Shown here piece after piece: positions 20,270-31,082 of a DNA stretch of 64,000 nt. This stretch comes from Sepiola atlantica (lineage: Eukaryota; Mollusca; Cephalopoda; Sepiida; Sepiolidae), in NCBI GenBank assembly GCA_963556195.1, contig OY744520.1, positions 1,537,001 through 1,601,000 on the forward strand. The letters run 5' to 3'. The stretch's first letter is position 1. Each line of letters begins with the position of its first letter. The translations under genes and the position numbers were made by a program. The notes under the pieces are model-generated. The model saw only the letters and a list, made by a program, of their open reading frames with translations. It was not told the DNA's origin and did not search any database.

Positions 20270-21240
20270 CAAACTATCTTGTATAGCAACAGTCTCTGCA
20301 TAGTTTTCATGTTGATTTCGTCGGAAAACTTTGAAAATAAAATACTTTGTTTTTATCTTCTCGGATTTCTACATTTATTTGCTTTATTGACCTTCGCTAA
20401 TTATATTTGCCATTTAATTTTCACGACCTTCCATTCATCTTATTTTTTCAATAAAACCAATCCTTCACCCATATCCCTCGCAATCTTTCTAACTAATTAA
20501 CCCCATGTGATTTTGAAACAAAAATAAAACTTAAGAAGTAAGCGAGTATCATTAGTTGAGTGTTACGATAGAAGAAACTAAACCTGATCCCACAAAAATC
20601 GATAACTAATGAAGATTTGGTATCTATCTGTCTGAATCTGAAACTATATTACTATTACTTTCATTAATTGTACTATTGTGATCTTTGGAACGATATGTGA
20701 CAGAATATGCACGTATGTGCAATGTCTCGTCTTGTTATCGCCAGTGAGCAATCATCGTTGACGATAGTCACTGTTGTCTGCTTCTGGGGCTGACTGACTG
20801 CCTGGCTGTTTGGTCGGGACCATCGTGCTGCAAATCAAACATCATGTAATAATGGAACAAACCATTTTACTTATATAAAAATATAATTTATTATATTTTG
20901 AAAAGAAACATCTCAGAGCGTGACGAACGCGCGTCTTCCTCATTCAGATTTCAAACCAGTCTCTCAATTTTAAATCTCTTTACAAGAGAGGGAGAGGGGG
21001 AGTGAGAGAGAGAGGGAGAGAAAAAGAGAGAGAGGGAATACAGACGTCATCAGTGTACAAATATTTTGTTTTGAGTTTGATAACTGATTTACTCAAACAA
21101 CGACTGGTCTGATCTATCCACCCATCCCATGCACCTGCCATTGAATTGGTTTGACACCGACCTTCAGTCCTTCAAATATGACTGAGGCACAGGTGCACTC
21201 AGTGATTACAAAACGCAGAGAATTACTGTTTTTGAAATAA
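20270..21240. other. no gene; GA-rich simple repeat
   Basis: AT-rich spacer with a GA-rich tract at 20984-21035. The open frame at 20279-20500 is composed of AT-rich codons and shows no motif. Confidence 0.35.
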
Positions 21241-21351
21241 GTCTGGCATAAGGATTACGAATATAACGGGGAGCACTTAGCTCCCCAAAAGCTCACGCTA
21301 TCTTTTAATGCTCAATTCAGTTTACTACACAATTTCAGACTTATGTACTAT

Positions 21352-21573
21352 CTTCCAATACTCAATTCTGAGGCATTACCTCCTCCTTTAAGGGGTTAGT
21401 GTAGTATATGTTAATTCGTCATGATACCATCTTTTCAGGCATTACCACCTCCTTTTTGGAGGGAGGTAGTGTAGTTTCTGTTCTGTTATCATAAAATAAT
21501 CCTCCTAGGCATTATCTTCTCTTAGGGGCAGTGTAGTATATTGGAGTTCGTCATGATACTATCCTCCTAGGCT
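21352..21573. repeat. imperfect tandem repeat, about 3 units of 65-75 bp
   Basis: Three units starting AGGCATTAYCTYCTC and containing TAGTGTAGTAT and CGTCATGATAC. They are followed by a 12-bp-arm hairpin (CTAACAGAAATA / TATTTCTGTTAG, 21573-21613). Confidence 0.75.
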
Positions 21574-21619
21574 AACAGAAATATTCGACCGCAAGGAGCA
21601 TATTTCTGTTAGTATATAT

Positions 21620-21760
21620 AATAAAAAACTTTGTCCATTCAATTCATCATTTTCAATCCTCTCGTAGTATCGTTCATCATCCAGCTGACGATCTTATTAA
21701 CCCTTATCCTCGAGTGGCTTTTGACAATGTTAAGTAGTGCCTAATTAGTAAGGGGAACAA
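21620..21760 (+). repeat. LINE 3' untranslated fragment
   Basis: Aligns with 33590-33720, the region after the stop codon of the LINE tail: AACTTTGTYCATTC, TCATTTTCAATC, then CCTTATCYTCGAGTGGCTTT. No coding part retained. Confidence 0.65.
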
Positions 21761-21914
21761 TCTTATTTATCTTATGTCAGTTAATTTAAATCTACATCTA
21801 ATATATTTTTTAAAAAAATTTTGATCATAGTTCACCCCAAACAAGGCAGGCCGCCACTGTAGACGTAAGAGGCTACTGAGAAAAAAAGGGTGAAGGTTGG
21901 GGGGGGGGGTCAAC

Positions 21915-22130
21915 CTAAATTAGGAGCTGTGCAGCGAGATGTCTGTTTACATTAGATTTAAATTTTTGCATGTCAGGAAAGCAGGGAGGGAGTTCCAGAG
22001 TCCAGCAGCACGAGGAAAGAAGCTTTTGGAGTAGAAAGCTCTTCGGCATCTGGGGACCCTCACAGTGTATGGATGGGATTTGGCAGATTGTTGGGTAGGT
22101 CTAGTGAATGTACGTTGTGGGGGTACCAGA
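21915..22130 (-). pseudogene. LINE reverse transcriptase C-terminal tail
   Basis: Minus-strand frame reads S-H-P-Y-T-V-R-V-P-R-C-R, then F-Y-S-K-S-F-F-P-R-A-A, then G-L-W-N-S-L-P, and after a one-base shift Q-K-F-K-S-N-V-N-R-H-L. This is the clearest form of the Jockey-like tail in the window. It is in the opposite orientation to the neighbouring LINE pieces. Confidence 0.75.
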
Positions 22131-22344
22131 GCAGCAAGCTCATATGCTTGTACCTAATTAATAATATTAGACTGGACAAGTGTTCAGGAGAGATGGAGAA
22201 CAATTAAAGGTTATTTAGGCCATCCATAACTACATGAGTCTGATTTTCATAAATGAATGCTTGTAGATGTCTTTTTGGGGGAAGAGAGGCGATGACATTG
22301 TGCAAATTAAATTCTATTTGTATAGTAATTTTTTCCATGTATAC

Positions 22345-22800
22345 CTAGCGTCAAGCAAAATTTCCATGGTGAACAGTTTATTTCCAAGGTCCACCGTCTG
22401 TGGAACACATTAGCACATGACTGCTTCTGTGTCAACAAATACTTGTCATGAACCATTCCCATAAGAAATCAAACTTTCTTCATTCCATTCATCATTTCTA
22501 ACCCTCTCAAAATGCTTATGCAATAGCTGATATCTGTATAGCAGCATTGCTTCAAACAAAGCCTTCATCAGATGGTGACTTTAGGTTCAAGCATGTTTTT
22601 GAGGTCGAAGCATCATACTCAAAGTTACCCAGCAGTATCTCACGATACTACCAGCCATTTTTGACACATTGTTCTCGTAGATCTTCATATTTTTCCAATT
22701 GGTGCTGATGTGCCCAGTCGAAATTTTTCTCCTTTAATTATCCATCTCGTTATCCCTTTACCTTGAATTGCTTTTGATCTTGATAAATCTTGACTCATTA
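22345..22800 (+). pseudogene. LINE 3' end, rearranged
   Basis: A tail fragment (22380-22430: W-N-T-L-A-H-D-C-F in one frame) is followed by the 3' untranslated region seen elsewhere (22440-22510). A second piece ends TTGAATTGCTTTTGA near 22780. The middle (22510-22700) is unrelated and holds a decayed hammerhead on the minus strand. Confidence 0.55.
22540..22577 (-). ncRNA. decayed hammerhead ribozyme-like motif
   Basis: Minus strand: CTGATGA then GGCTT ... AAGC as a stem, but the following bases read CAAUG in place of GAAAC. Core broken. Confidence 0.35.
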
Positions 22801-22819
22801 GTAAAACGAGCTAAAATAT

Positions 22820-23440
22820 TCGCCCTATGATATGTTTATTATATAGAGACATGCTTAAACTCGTTAATAAGTGAAGGATGTCAGACCGAAAATATTTCAA
22901 ATCAATTGAGAACTGTGTAAAAATAGACGTTACATAATTGAATTTATGGGTTTATAAACATTTTGTATAGTTTAGCCTATTAAACGCCGATTTAAAGGTA
23001 TTAAAATTAGTAAAGTTTTGTTTAAATCCTACTGAAACCAGTGGCCCCTTTTTATCAGAAAAATTCAAACAATCCAACACCAGTTTTAGTTCCATTTAGT
23101 CAATAAAATAGATCAAGAGAGATCATGAGTAATGCACTGTCCCCATCGTCGACTCTGAGTACTTTCATATCATATCTGTTCAGACATAACAATCAACTTG
23201 AAATCGGCAGATTATGTTTGCTTCTTTGAAAGCAAAGTGCTGCACCATAACATAACAAAACTTTTCAAGCGCAAAATTTTATATTAATTTGAGCTTTTCC
23301 CCCTTCAGTCAATCAGAATACTCCACATATAACTGACCCTTTATGATCAGGCAAGTAGCTTTCAGTTTTCTGTTTTGAGGATCTTTTCTGCCTTTTTCTA
23401 TGACTGTTATTTTTAGACAAATCCATTTTGAAGCAATTAA
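22820..23440. other. AT-rich spacer, no gene
   Basis: No frame, repeat copy or RNA motif seen. Confidence 0.3.
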
Positions 23441-23446
23441 TGCTGC

Positions 23447-23447
<1 letters not shown>

Positions 23448-23487
<40 letters not shown>

Positions 23488-24080
23488 TGTTTGTTATGCC
23501 TCCTTGGGCATCTCCCCTTTAACTATCTTCTCAATTCAACTGTTAAAAAAAAAATTAAACTCTTAATACAGTATCGATATCCAGATCAAATTCTGTTAAA
23601 TATTTCATTTGATAACTCCCAAAAGTGCCCCCTCAATTTCTCCCTCCTACCACTTTCTCTGAATTCATCCAACCTCATCTTAAACTGATCCACGCTATTG
23701 TTGTTCTTAATCCGATCTGGCAACTTATTCCAAAAACATATTACTATGTGAGCAAAAAAACTTAACTGGTTAACAGATCTAGTTTTTGAAAACCGCCTTG
23801 ACAATAACCTTTCAGATCTAGGAGAAATACTAAAAAAATGCCCACCATAGTTAGAAATGCCATTTATTATCTTGAAAGTCTCAATCATATCACCTCTCCT
23901 TCTTCTCTCCAGCAAAGTAGTCAATCCCAATTTGTCCAATCTCTCTCTGTAACTGTACTCCTTTATTTTACTTATTAGTTTCGTCACCCTTCTTTGTACG
24001 CCTTCCTGTTTCAATATTACATTCCAATTTCCATACCTAGTCGCTGGTGAAGATACCTCACCTTCAATAAGACACACAAA
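23448..24080 (-). mobile_element. LINE (CR1/L2-like), 5'-truncated, with (AAT)n tail
   Basis: A minus-strand frame runs from about 24040 to 23586. It has V-Q-R-R-V-T-K-L, then Y-R-E-R-L-D-K-L-G-L-T-T-L-L-E-R-R-R-R-G-D, I-I-N-G-I, F-F-A-H-I-V-I-C-F-W-N-K-L-P, and ends F-N-R-I. This is the thumb and C-terminal region of a CR1/L2-type non-LTR reverse transcriptase, open for about 150 codons without a stop and so relatively young. About 100 bp downstream on the minus strand is an (AAT)n run (23448-23487), the simple-sequence tail used by such elements. Upstream, sequence beyond about 24045 is unrelated, showing 5' truncation. Confidence 0.85.
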
Positions 24081-24099
24081 AATAGGGAAATACAAAACG

Positions 24100-24480
24100 T
24101 AGATCTAAACACTACAAAGTGTTGTATATATTCAAATATACAAAATTTACATATAATCTTTGGAGAAAGCAGGAAAATATTCTGGGATGAAATCTTTGCA
24201 AAATAAAAATTATTTGATCTAAACATAAACATATGCAACACAGCATTACAAAAAGGTACCTACATGAAAATAATCTGTTGATATTTCGCAGACAAGCCAG
24301 GTTTTCTTTGAAATACGAAATGTTCGAAATTTAAAGATCATTATATGTAGCAATAAAAAGACTAAACATATTTTCATCAGGAGAAAGTTTGTTTTTTTAA
24401 TAAGCACATGTTTGAAGAATTTTAATCCTTTCTTGTTGCACTTTTTACATTTACTGTTTATTTCATTTGTTCTGGTAACG
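24100..24480. other. AT-rich spacer, no gene
   Basis: No recognisable feature. Confidence 0.3.
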
Positions 24481-24489
24481 AACCAATTA

Positions 24490-24935
24490 CATCATACCAA
24501 GTCTCCAGTGTCACTGATGTCCACAGTTCAATAATGATTCACCTCAATTCTTTTAGATTTAATCAATAGAATCTTTATTTTACATCGGTATTATTTGCAA
24601 GTGAAGCAAGAACAGATATCCTCTTCTCCATCAACAATTGTTTTGTAGATTTCACTGTGTATAGTATAGCTTTTATTGTTTGCAAACTTGTCTACAATGT
24701 ATTGAATAAGTAACTGATATAGGTGATCCTGATAGCAGTATTAAGCAACTTTTTCAAGAAAAATATTTCAGACACCAATGAATAGCAGCATGCGACCGAA
24801 TCCATCACAGTAAGAAGAACTTTGATGCTTTGTCTGTTCACACATTATACAACAGATTTCTTGTGTGATTTTCTTCAGACTCTTTTCATAATCACCAAAT
24901 ACAGAATCTTGTTCATCATTAAAAATGATCTATAG
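24490..24935 (-). pseudogene. unidentified coding-like remnant
   Basis: The minus strand has a protein-like frame reading N-D-E-Q-D-S-V-F-G-D-Y-E-K-S-L, then I-C-C-I-M-C-E-Q-T-K-H, then Y-C-D-G-F-G-R-M. After stops it continues as Q-L-L-I-Q-Y-I-V-D-K-F and V-D-G-E-E-D-I-C-S-C-F-T-C-K. The two CxxC pairs and mixed, non-repetitive composition suggest a decayed gene or transposon ORF with a zinc-binding part. I do not recognise the family. A second coding-like frame on the same strand lies at 25082-25315. Confidence 0.35.
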
Positions 24936-25081
24936 TCAACATTTAACGGTTGCATTTATTTTAAAATGTAAGTAGTATATTTGAAATCGGTATTCTGTTG
25001 TCATGTCCGGACTAATGGTGTCTCTGAACTCTTGTGGATTGAGAAACCGTTACACCATCGTTATTCCAAGCTTTGGAAGTG

Positions 25082-25330
25082 TCACCACAATTGATTTGAA
25101 ATAAGGAGTATATTAAGATGACGTTCTTCTCTAACTGCACTCTTCTGTGTCTTATCTTTGAGATAGCAGATTGAAAGTATCTCACCTATTGCCTTTGGCA
25201 GCTTCCAACAATACATGAATAATGGCTTTTTGTGCCTCATTCTCTCCATAGACAGACAATATGCTGCCACTGCACACCATCTTATTCTACTGTAATGTTC
25301 ATTTCTTTCAATCATCAGGGACCAAATTAG
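25082..25330 (-). pseudogene. unidentified coding-like ORF
   Basis: A 77-codon minus-strand frame with balanced composition (E-H-Y-S-R-I-R-W-C-A-V, F-M-Y-C-W-K-L-P-K-A-I-G, A-V-R-E-E-R-H-L-N). It lies 150 bp from the remnant at 24490-24935 on the same strand and could be another part of the same element or gene. No family recognised; no splice sites that I trust. Confidence 0.3.
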
Positions 25331-25870
25331 TGAAGGGTAGTAGTCGGTTCGAAAATAAGACTAAAAATAGGTCAAAGAGTCAGTCAGCTGCTGATGACTT
25401 TTCCTTTCTATTATGTTGAACTAGTTACTAAAAAGACTGAGGATGACGGTTGAAGGTGGGGGCAGAGGTGTATGAAAAGGTAATGTGACTGAGATGTGTG
25501 TGTAGAGATAGAGAAGGAAAAGTTTTAAAATATTTTTCACATTTTTTTAACTCTTCTCTTTCGTTATCTATAGCTTGTGCTATATTGTAGAAGCAGTGAG
25601 AAAATGGTCTTGCCTTAAACCAAGAATCGCTCTGGAATGAGACCACATGGCGAGTGTAGTTTCTTCATCTTTTATTCATCATCCCTAAACATAATGGAAG
25701 CAGGCTTCTAAGGAAACAATACGAATAGGACATGTATTACTCATTCATTCATACACAGATTACAACAGATTACAATGGTTGTCCTTAACATACATCAATA
25801 GACATGTTGATACTTATCTGTCTCCCATTCCCATATAATTAGTATATTTTATCAAATGGATGATTTAAGA
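25331..25870. other. no gene; possibly LTR of the adjacent Gypsy remnant
   Basis: This lies downstream (minus sense) of the Gypsy pol remnant and across the hAT insertion. It could hold its 3' LTR, but no second LTR copy exists in the window to compare. Confidence 0.25.
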
Positions 25871-25878
25871 GTGTAAAC

Positions 25879-26458
25879 CAGGGGCGGGCAACCTCCGGCC
25901 CGCGAAGGCTTAGCGTCCGGTCCGCCACCCTGCTATGCTTTATTATTGCAATCCGGCCCGCGAACCTCCCAGTAAAACTCATATAATTTTGTGACATAAA
26001 CGTAAAAGTAGGTTTCAATTAAGATTTACAGTGGGAGAAAAATGCATGAATATAAGCGAGCGATTATGCATGTATATTTAATTTTTCTTTAACTATTAAT
26101 TTCAAATCCTTGGCCTGAGATAAAAAAAAAATAGAAAAAGAGAAAGAGAGAGGCAAAGAGGAAACGAGAGACGAGGAAAGGGCATAAAACAGAGAACCTA
26201 TGTGAGGTGTGTCGAAACGAATGCTGGATCAATTTGTTACTTCCCTCGTCATTATTTTTTATGATTCCAAAATGACTCATCATATACAGAAGTCTCCTGA
26301 GACAAATATCAGATTTGTAGAGTGTTCAATGCAATTTTTCTACAATTTATTCATGTAAACAAAATATAGTAATTCTGAGATTTTGTTTTTCACTCCGGCC
26401 CGCGATCTCCTTCCAAAAATCTCATCTGGCCCTCACTCTGAAAGGTTGCCCGCTCCTG
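25879..26458. mobile_element. non-autonomous hAT element, 580 bp
   Basis: Termini are CAGGGGCGGGCAACCT and, reverse-complemented, CAGGAGCGGGCAACCT, with GGCCCGCG subterminal on both sides. It is flanked by an exact 8-bp duplication GTGTAAAC (25871-25878 and 26459-26466). CAG-starting terminal repeats plus an 8-bp duplication are diagnostic of hAT transposons. The interior has no transposase, so mobility would depend on one elsewhere. It sits at the 3' edge of a Gypsy pol remnant, giving a relative age: Gypsy first, hAT later. Confidence 0.92.
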
Positions 26459-26464
26459 GTGTAA

Positions 26465-27890
26465 ACCATTCAGAGACTCAAGTCTTATTGGCTTATTTAT
26501 TGGCATCACCAGTCTTCTCAATGCCAAAGGTAACCTTTTCTTAGTGGTTTTTCAAGGTGATTTAGTTTTGTTTGGAGTTGCTGTTCCTTCTGTTTGAATG
26601 TTTATTTCTGTGTTGTACATTTATGGTTGTGTTCCATGTGTAAGGGTATCTATTTCTATTAAAGGTTTCCTGATTGTGATAGGTTCAATTTCCCTTACAT
26701 TGGTAGACTTTCCTTGATTGTGTATGTCCAGAGGAGAGTTAGTCAGCATTGTAGGTATTGTGTTGATTTGTTCTTTAATCACTACTGGTGGCATATTATT
26801 TTTTCGTTGTAAAATGGGATGAATTTTCAAAGGTGCCTCCTATTTGTCCTGCACCATTTATTTTGATCATATATTGCTTGAATGGTTTGATTTCAAACAC
26901 TGTTTCAGTTCTTTCCAATCTCACAGGGTTGTTTCCTGTAAGGTTTTGGAAATAAACATGGTCAATTATCTCAAGAGGTTTGAGTTCTTTTCTGTGTTCT
27001 TTCCATTTTTCTTTCTTTCTGTTGTGCCTTTTTGCGAGAGCACTTTTTCCCTGTTAATGATCCTTTTTTACTAGGTTGATTGGTGACAGCATCTTCCTTG
27101 TGGTGTAAAGATTTGATCTCTAATTCGGTGTTCAAATAGTATAATTTCTGGTGCTGTTGTTCATCAATGCTATTTGGGTAAATTAAATCCATCTACATTT
27201 ACGGATCCTGTAAAACTTTTGCTTAGCATTAGCATGTCTTTTAACACTTCTGGTGTATATCCCATGATTTTAGTGATGTTCTTATGTTGTCTGCAGTGAA
27301 TTGGGAGCCCCCATCTGAAGTTAGCTCTTCTGGTACACCAAATGCGGTGAATACTTCTCTGAGGCGTTTGATCAAGTTGGTTGATATTCCGTTTTCTTTA
27401 AATACAATGGGCCAGTTGGAATATCTACAAGCAATTACCAAATAATTTGCATTCATGTACGAGAAGTAGTCAGCATACATTTTCTGGAATGGATAATCTG
27501 GCTGTTTTGGCTCCATCGCATTTGACTTTGCAATCCAATAAGAGTCTTCACATTCATTTCTTATCCTTGTTATGTTGATCGATATTCCAGGCCAGAATAA
27601 TTTATCTGCTGCTTGTTGGTTCATCATCTCTACACTTTGATGTGCAGCATATAATGCCTTCAGTATTTCGTTGCAAAGTGAACTTGGATTGATAATCCTC
27701 TGTCTTACATACACATGATCAGCATATCTGTGATATGGTTTGAAGGCCTGAGCAAGATCTCGGATGTCAGGTATGCCACTTTGATGAGTTTGTTTTAGGT
27801 TTTACAAAGTTTCATCACTTTCTGTGGCAGTTTTAACAATTCGTCATTGGAAGCAACATAAAGTGTACAAACAGCCTCCATTTTCACTCC
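26465..27890 (-). pseudogene. Ty3/Gypsy pol: integrase to C-terminus
   Basis: A minus-strand frame of 157 codons (27714-27241) covers an integrase. It has an H-Q-S-V-type zinc-finger remnant, F-W-P-G-I, then Y-P-F-Q-K-M-Y-A-D-Y-F with the first catalytic Asp, and F-G-V-P-E-E-L-T-S-D-G-G-S-Q-F with the second. The second half of the HHCC finger reads C-E-D-S, so one Cys is lost. Upstream, D-I-R-D-L-A-Q-A-F-K-P-Y continues the frame to about 27830. Downstream pieces in shifted frames (D-H-V-Y-F-Q-N-L-T-G-N, about 26970-26830) match the chromodomain-like C-terminal end. Several frameshifts and stops make it non-functional. A hAT element interrupts the 3' side. Confidence 0.85.
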
Positions 27891-27906
27891 CATATATTTA
27901 TATATT

Positions 27907-28517
27907 TGCTAGTATTAAATTCTCAATATACAGAAAATAAGAATATGAGAATATAAAATAATATCTTTGAGAACTATGACGTAATTTTGGTTGCAGACAT
28001 ACTGACAAAAAGTCTCTATTATACTTTTCTTATTCATTTTACTGTTTTATGTACGTAATTAGAGAATATTATTTGTAGAGGTTCAGCAGGTTGCTTGTAA
28101 GTGAGATGAAGTAAAATAAAAAATGTTTTACTCTGTGAACTGGAAATTTTACACTTATTATTATTATGGAAAGAAACACAAAGACTGGCAAACGAATAGA
28201 TAGAAAGATACAACACATATATTAGCAAAACAACATATATTGGCTAGTATTAAATTCTTTTCAATATTCAGAAAATAAAAATGTGAGAATATAAAGTAAT
28301 TACTTTGAAAACTGATGTAGTTTTTGTTACAGAAATACAGACACAAAATTATATTTTCCATATTCAATTTAATCATTTTTCTTATGTACAAATTTATGGA
28401 GTAAGAGAATATTATTTTGAAATGTACAAGTCACTAAAATGTGAAGTGAAATAAAACAAATATTTTATTTACTTCATGAACTGAACATTTATTTGTTACT
28501 TAATCAAATGGAAAGAT
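27907..28517. repeat. tandem duplication of a ~280-bp unit
   Basis: 27907-28168 and 28238-28517 are similar throughout. Shared blocks include GCTAGTATTAAATTCT, AGAATATAAARTAAT, TTTTACTGT/TTTAATCATT and GAGAATATTATTT. Roughly three quarters of positions agree by eye. No frame or terminal motif; unit identity unknown. Confidence 0.65.
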
Positions 28518-28760
28518 AATTATCTTAAGTAAAACATAGTTTATTCACTCCATGAATTAGCAATAAATATTGAAGAATTAAATGTTTTTATTAATAAAAT
28601 TAAAACAAAAAGTTTAAATATATATTTTTCAATTACCATAATTATTCCAAGTTTTAAAGCTGAAGAACAGCTATTTTTTGTATTCCTTAGCCCAATGGGT
28701 TGAATTTCCATGAAACTGCAAGTATCGATATCAGATTGCATGAAAGTATGGTGTTATTTG

Positions 28761-28762
<2 letters not shown>

Positions 28763-28816
<54 letters not shown>
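28763..28816. repeat. (TA)n microsatellite
   Basis: Alternating TA run of about 52 bp, abutting the decayed hammerhead at 28820-28866. Confidence 0.95.
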
Positions 28817-28817
<1 letters not shown>

Positions 28818-28819
28818 AT

Positions 28820-28866
28820 TATATACATACGTATACATTTCATTCTTACGGAATCGTCAGTGTAGA
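28820..28866 (-). ncRNA. hammerhead-like motif, probably decayed
   Basis: Minus strand: ACA, CTGACGA (28854-28860), short stem TTC/GAA with loop CGTAA, then GAA, and a helix III with ATGTA pairing TGTAT. U and A follow as cleavage context, but stem I does not pair. The same CGTAA loop occurs in the hammerheads at 54157-54573. Confidence 0.45.
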
Positions 28867-28875
28867 GATAATTAT

Positions 28876-28940
28876 TCAAACTTTGAAACAAGTCACGTTT
28901 AACTCAAATCCTGACACCTAACCGATGCGGCCACAATAAA
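28876..28940 (-). repeat. tRNA-like segment upstream of hammerhead motif
   Basis: Minus strand TGTGGCCGCATCGGTTAGG fits a box A. The expected box B position (about 28880) is eroded. It lies immediately 5' of the hammerhead motif at 28820-28866, as at 37495-37570 and 55086-55160. Confidence 0.4.
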
Positions 28941-29035
28941 TAATTACATAAATCGGTGAGAGTTTTATCCTATTATACCGAGCAAGCACGATAGTAAACC
29001 GTCATAAACAGTGTTCAACAATGGAAGAAACATGC

Positions 29036-29083
29036 ATATATATATATATATAAGTCGTATATATATATATATATATATATATA
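29036..29083. repeat. two (TA)n tracts
   Basis: Two TA runs separated by AAGTCG. Confidence 0.9.
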
Positions 29084-29251
29084 ATATGTCAGTTTATTTC
29101 TCTAACTTAGACCTCTTGTATCTGACCAATCAATATTTGTTTTTGCCTAGCCAATTTTTTTGTGGATCGTGCCACCATGTTTTATAGATTAATAAATTGT
29201 AATTCAATTTAATTTCTTTCAGATAATATTCCGACTAGGAATATTTCTATG

Positions 29252-29360
29252 ATGGAAGCTGTCTTTGTGATCTGCAGCAAATTTAGTTAAAATGGATGCA
29301 ATATTTGTTATCTGCAGCAAATTTTAGTTAAAATGGACGCCATCTTTGTTATCAGCAGTT
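29252..29360. repeat. 41-bp tandem repeat, about 2.6 copies
   Basis: Unit with core TTTGTTATCTGCAGCAAATT then TTAGTTAAAATGGA; the third copy is partial. Confidence 0.85.
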
Positions 29361-30180
29361 AATGAAAGTAATGATAATAATAATACTACATTCTTTCATT
29401 TATTAAGAGCTAACATTTACATATATTTTTATTTGTATAGTAAAAACCATAAGAAACAGATTAGGAAGTCTCTAACATCTTTGATTTTCCGCTGTCATGT
29501 GATACGTGTTCCTTGACCGGTGCATGAGTAAATTTACCTCATCTAATGCTTTTTCTCATAGTTCATCGTTTTTATACACACGCTTTGGTAAGGTAAGTGA
29601 CTAATATTTTACGTTTAACGATGCAATTGTTTCTTTTTCACTATATTTTGGAAATTAAGAAGCTGCATAGTTCAGATCAAACACTCATAAAACAAAATGC
29701 ACTTAATTAAATGCCCATTACATGCGTGCCTATATCATATGCATTCTCGTCAGACATCCATAAAATGGAAATATGCTTTTTAATTTTGTACTTTTTTAAT
29801 TTCTCGATTTGTCACATAAGACATTATATTTTGATTTCTTTTTTTCTACAATTGTTTCATAAACCTAACCAAGTAAAAGTATTAAATGCCATAGTGTGTG
29901 CTTGATTTGTTTTCTTTTCAGCAAGCCTAGGTGAAACTGCCACTCACCATATGCATTTACTGCAACTTCTACTATCGGCTGTCACTGTCTTTATGCACTG
30001 ACAGTGCAGTCCTAGCACAGCCTTAACTAATACCCAATGAGATTGCTGGTTCTTTCTTCTCTTTTATTTTTGTTTGAAAACAACACAATAGCGACATATA
30101 TTTCCTTTTAGTTCTTTCTTTATTCTGTTTACTTAATTTAATAATCTCACCCAAATTTTCAATTCTTTTTTATTCAACAG
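29361..30180 (+). other. presumed intron upstream of the NIDO exon
   Basis: AT-rich, no repeats recognised. The last 60 bases are pyrimidine-rich (CTTTCTTTATTC, TTCTTTTTTATTCAACAG) and form the 3' splice acceptor of the exon at 30181. Confidence 0.5.
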
Positions 30181-30309
30181 AAAAATACATTCCAAGCAGT
30201 CCTAATCACAAATTGGGTTCAGTCATTTGCCATTTTCAACTATAATAAACTGGAGTGGACCTCCAGTAAAGATGAGAATACTTCGACCTCACCTGAAAGT
30301 GAAGTTCAG
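30181..30309 (+). CDS. exon of a NIDO-domain (nidogen-like) extracellular protein
   Basis: The 129-bp segment is open in one frame of 43 codons, preceded by a pyrimidine tract ending TTCAACAG and followed by GTATGT, both strong splice sites, with phase 0 at each end. The peptide begins K-N-T-F-Q-A-V-L-I-T and continues S-F-A-I-F-N-Y-N-K-L-E-W-T. This is the central strand of the NIDO domain (usual form NTFQAVLITDG...SFAIFNYG-I-WTTGT) found in nidogen, SNED1, alpha-tectorin and mucin-4-like secreted or membrane proteins. After W-T the usual glycine-rich G-T-x-x-G-G loop is replaced by an acidic/serine stretch ending S-E-V-Q. I found neither the preceding nor following exon, implying long introns. 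The protein's full identity is unknown. Confidence 0.8.
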
Positions 30310-30720
30310 GTATGTACATGTTCTTCAGAGCATTCCACTCCCCTCACTGCCGATATTTATGTTTTTTTATATTTCAAAATTGCAGTTTGTAGTATAAACA
30401 CGTTTCTGACCGGCCACAATTTGAGAGATTCAAGACGAGTACTGCAGCCTCTATTTTCAGTTTTCGACAACCTTTTTCATGGCCGAAAAGGGAAGCATTA
30501 AAGACTATGCAACTGGTGGAACTTTTTCCTTTTTCTAATTTTAATATAAGATTTTCGAGAAGTTTCCTGTTTACATTGACCAATTTTTGAGATTTTCACT
30601 TTTTATAGCAATCATATTTTGTTCGGGTGGAGATATCTATAAAAAATGATTTATTAGTTGGAAGTGCATTAATTTTTTTGCATGTTTGGTGGCCAGCGAA
30701 AGTGAAGGCCCGATCATTAC
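30310..30720 (+). other. presumed intron downstream of the NIDO exon
   Basis: Begins with the donor GTATGTACATG. Only an antisense open frame (30374-30583) without recognisable motif. The next exon of the domain was not found. Confidence 0.4.
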
Positions 30721-30721
30721 T

Positions 30722-30800
30722 TCCCCCCTCTCTCTCTCTCTCCTAGCAAAGTTAAGATTCTCGGGCTGGTAACGTGTGTTCGATCCATCATCTAATGAAA
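30722..30800 (+). repeat. tRNA-like SINE head fragment
   Basis: A CT-rich run is followed by GTTAAGATTCTCGGGCTGG and GTGTGTTCGATCCATC, the latter a good box B. Resembles the anticodon-to-T-arm half of a tRNA-derived SINE head. Box A is replaced by the CT run. Confidence 0.5.
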
Positions 30801-31082
30801 TGAACTGCATTCTGGTAGTTTCCTTTCTTGGGTTGAAAATAGTTTTGATAAATAGCAGTCTTTGTATTGAAGAAAAGATTCAGTTTTAAAATTGGTTGTT
30901 GAGACTCAACAGGATCTTGCTAACTTGAATGTAGACTTTGTACTTAAAATTTATGAAAGAAATTGAACCTAGAATATTTTTTTGGTACGGTAGAGGGAGA
31001 GTAATGTTATTTTTGACAGTAGTCATTTAACCTAACTATTTTTCTCTCTCCTTTCAAAGATTAAAATTTTAAAAAATGTGTA

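Noticed and set aside
24380..24410. TCATCAG near 24385 as a minus-strand hammerhead
   Set aside because: CUGAUGA is present, but no stem II or GAAA follows within 40 nt.
29925..30010. Possible exon after TTTCTTTTCAG at about 29922
   Set aside because: Good acceptor-like sequence, but every frame downstream hits stops within about 30 codons, and no donor or motif supports it.
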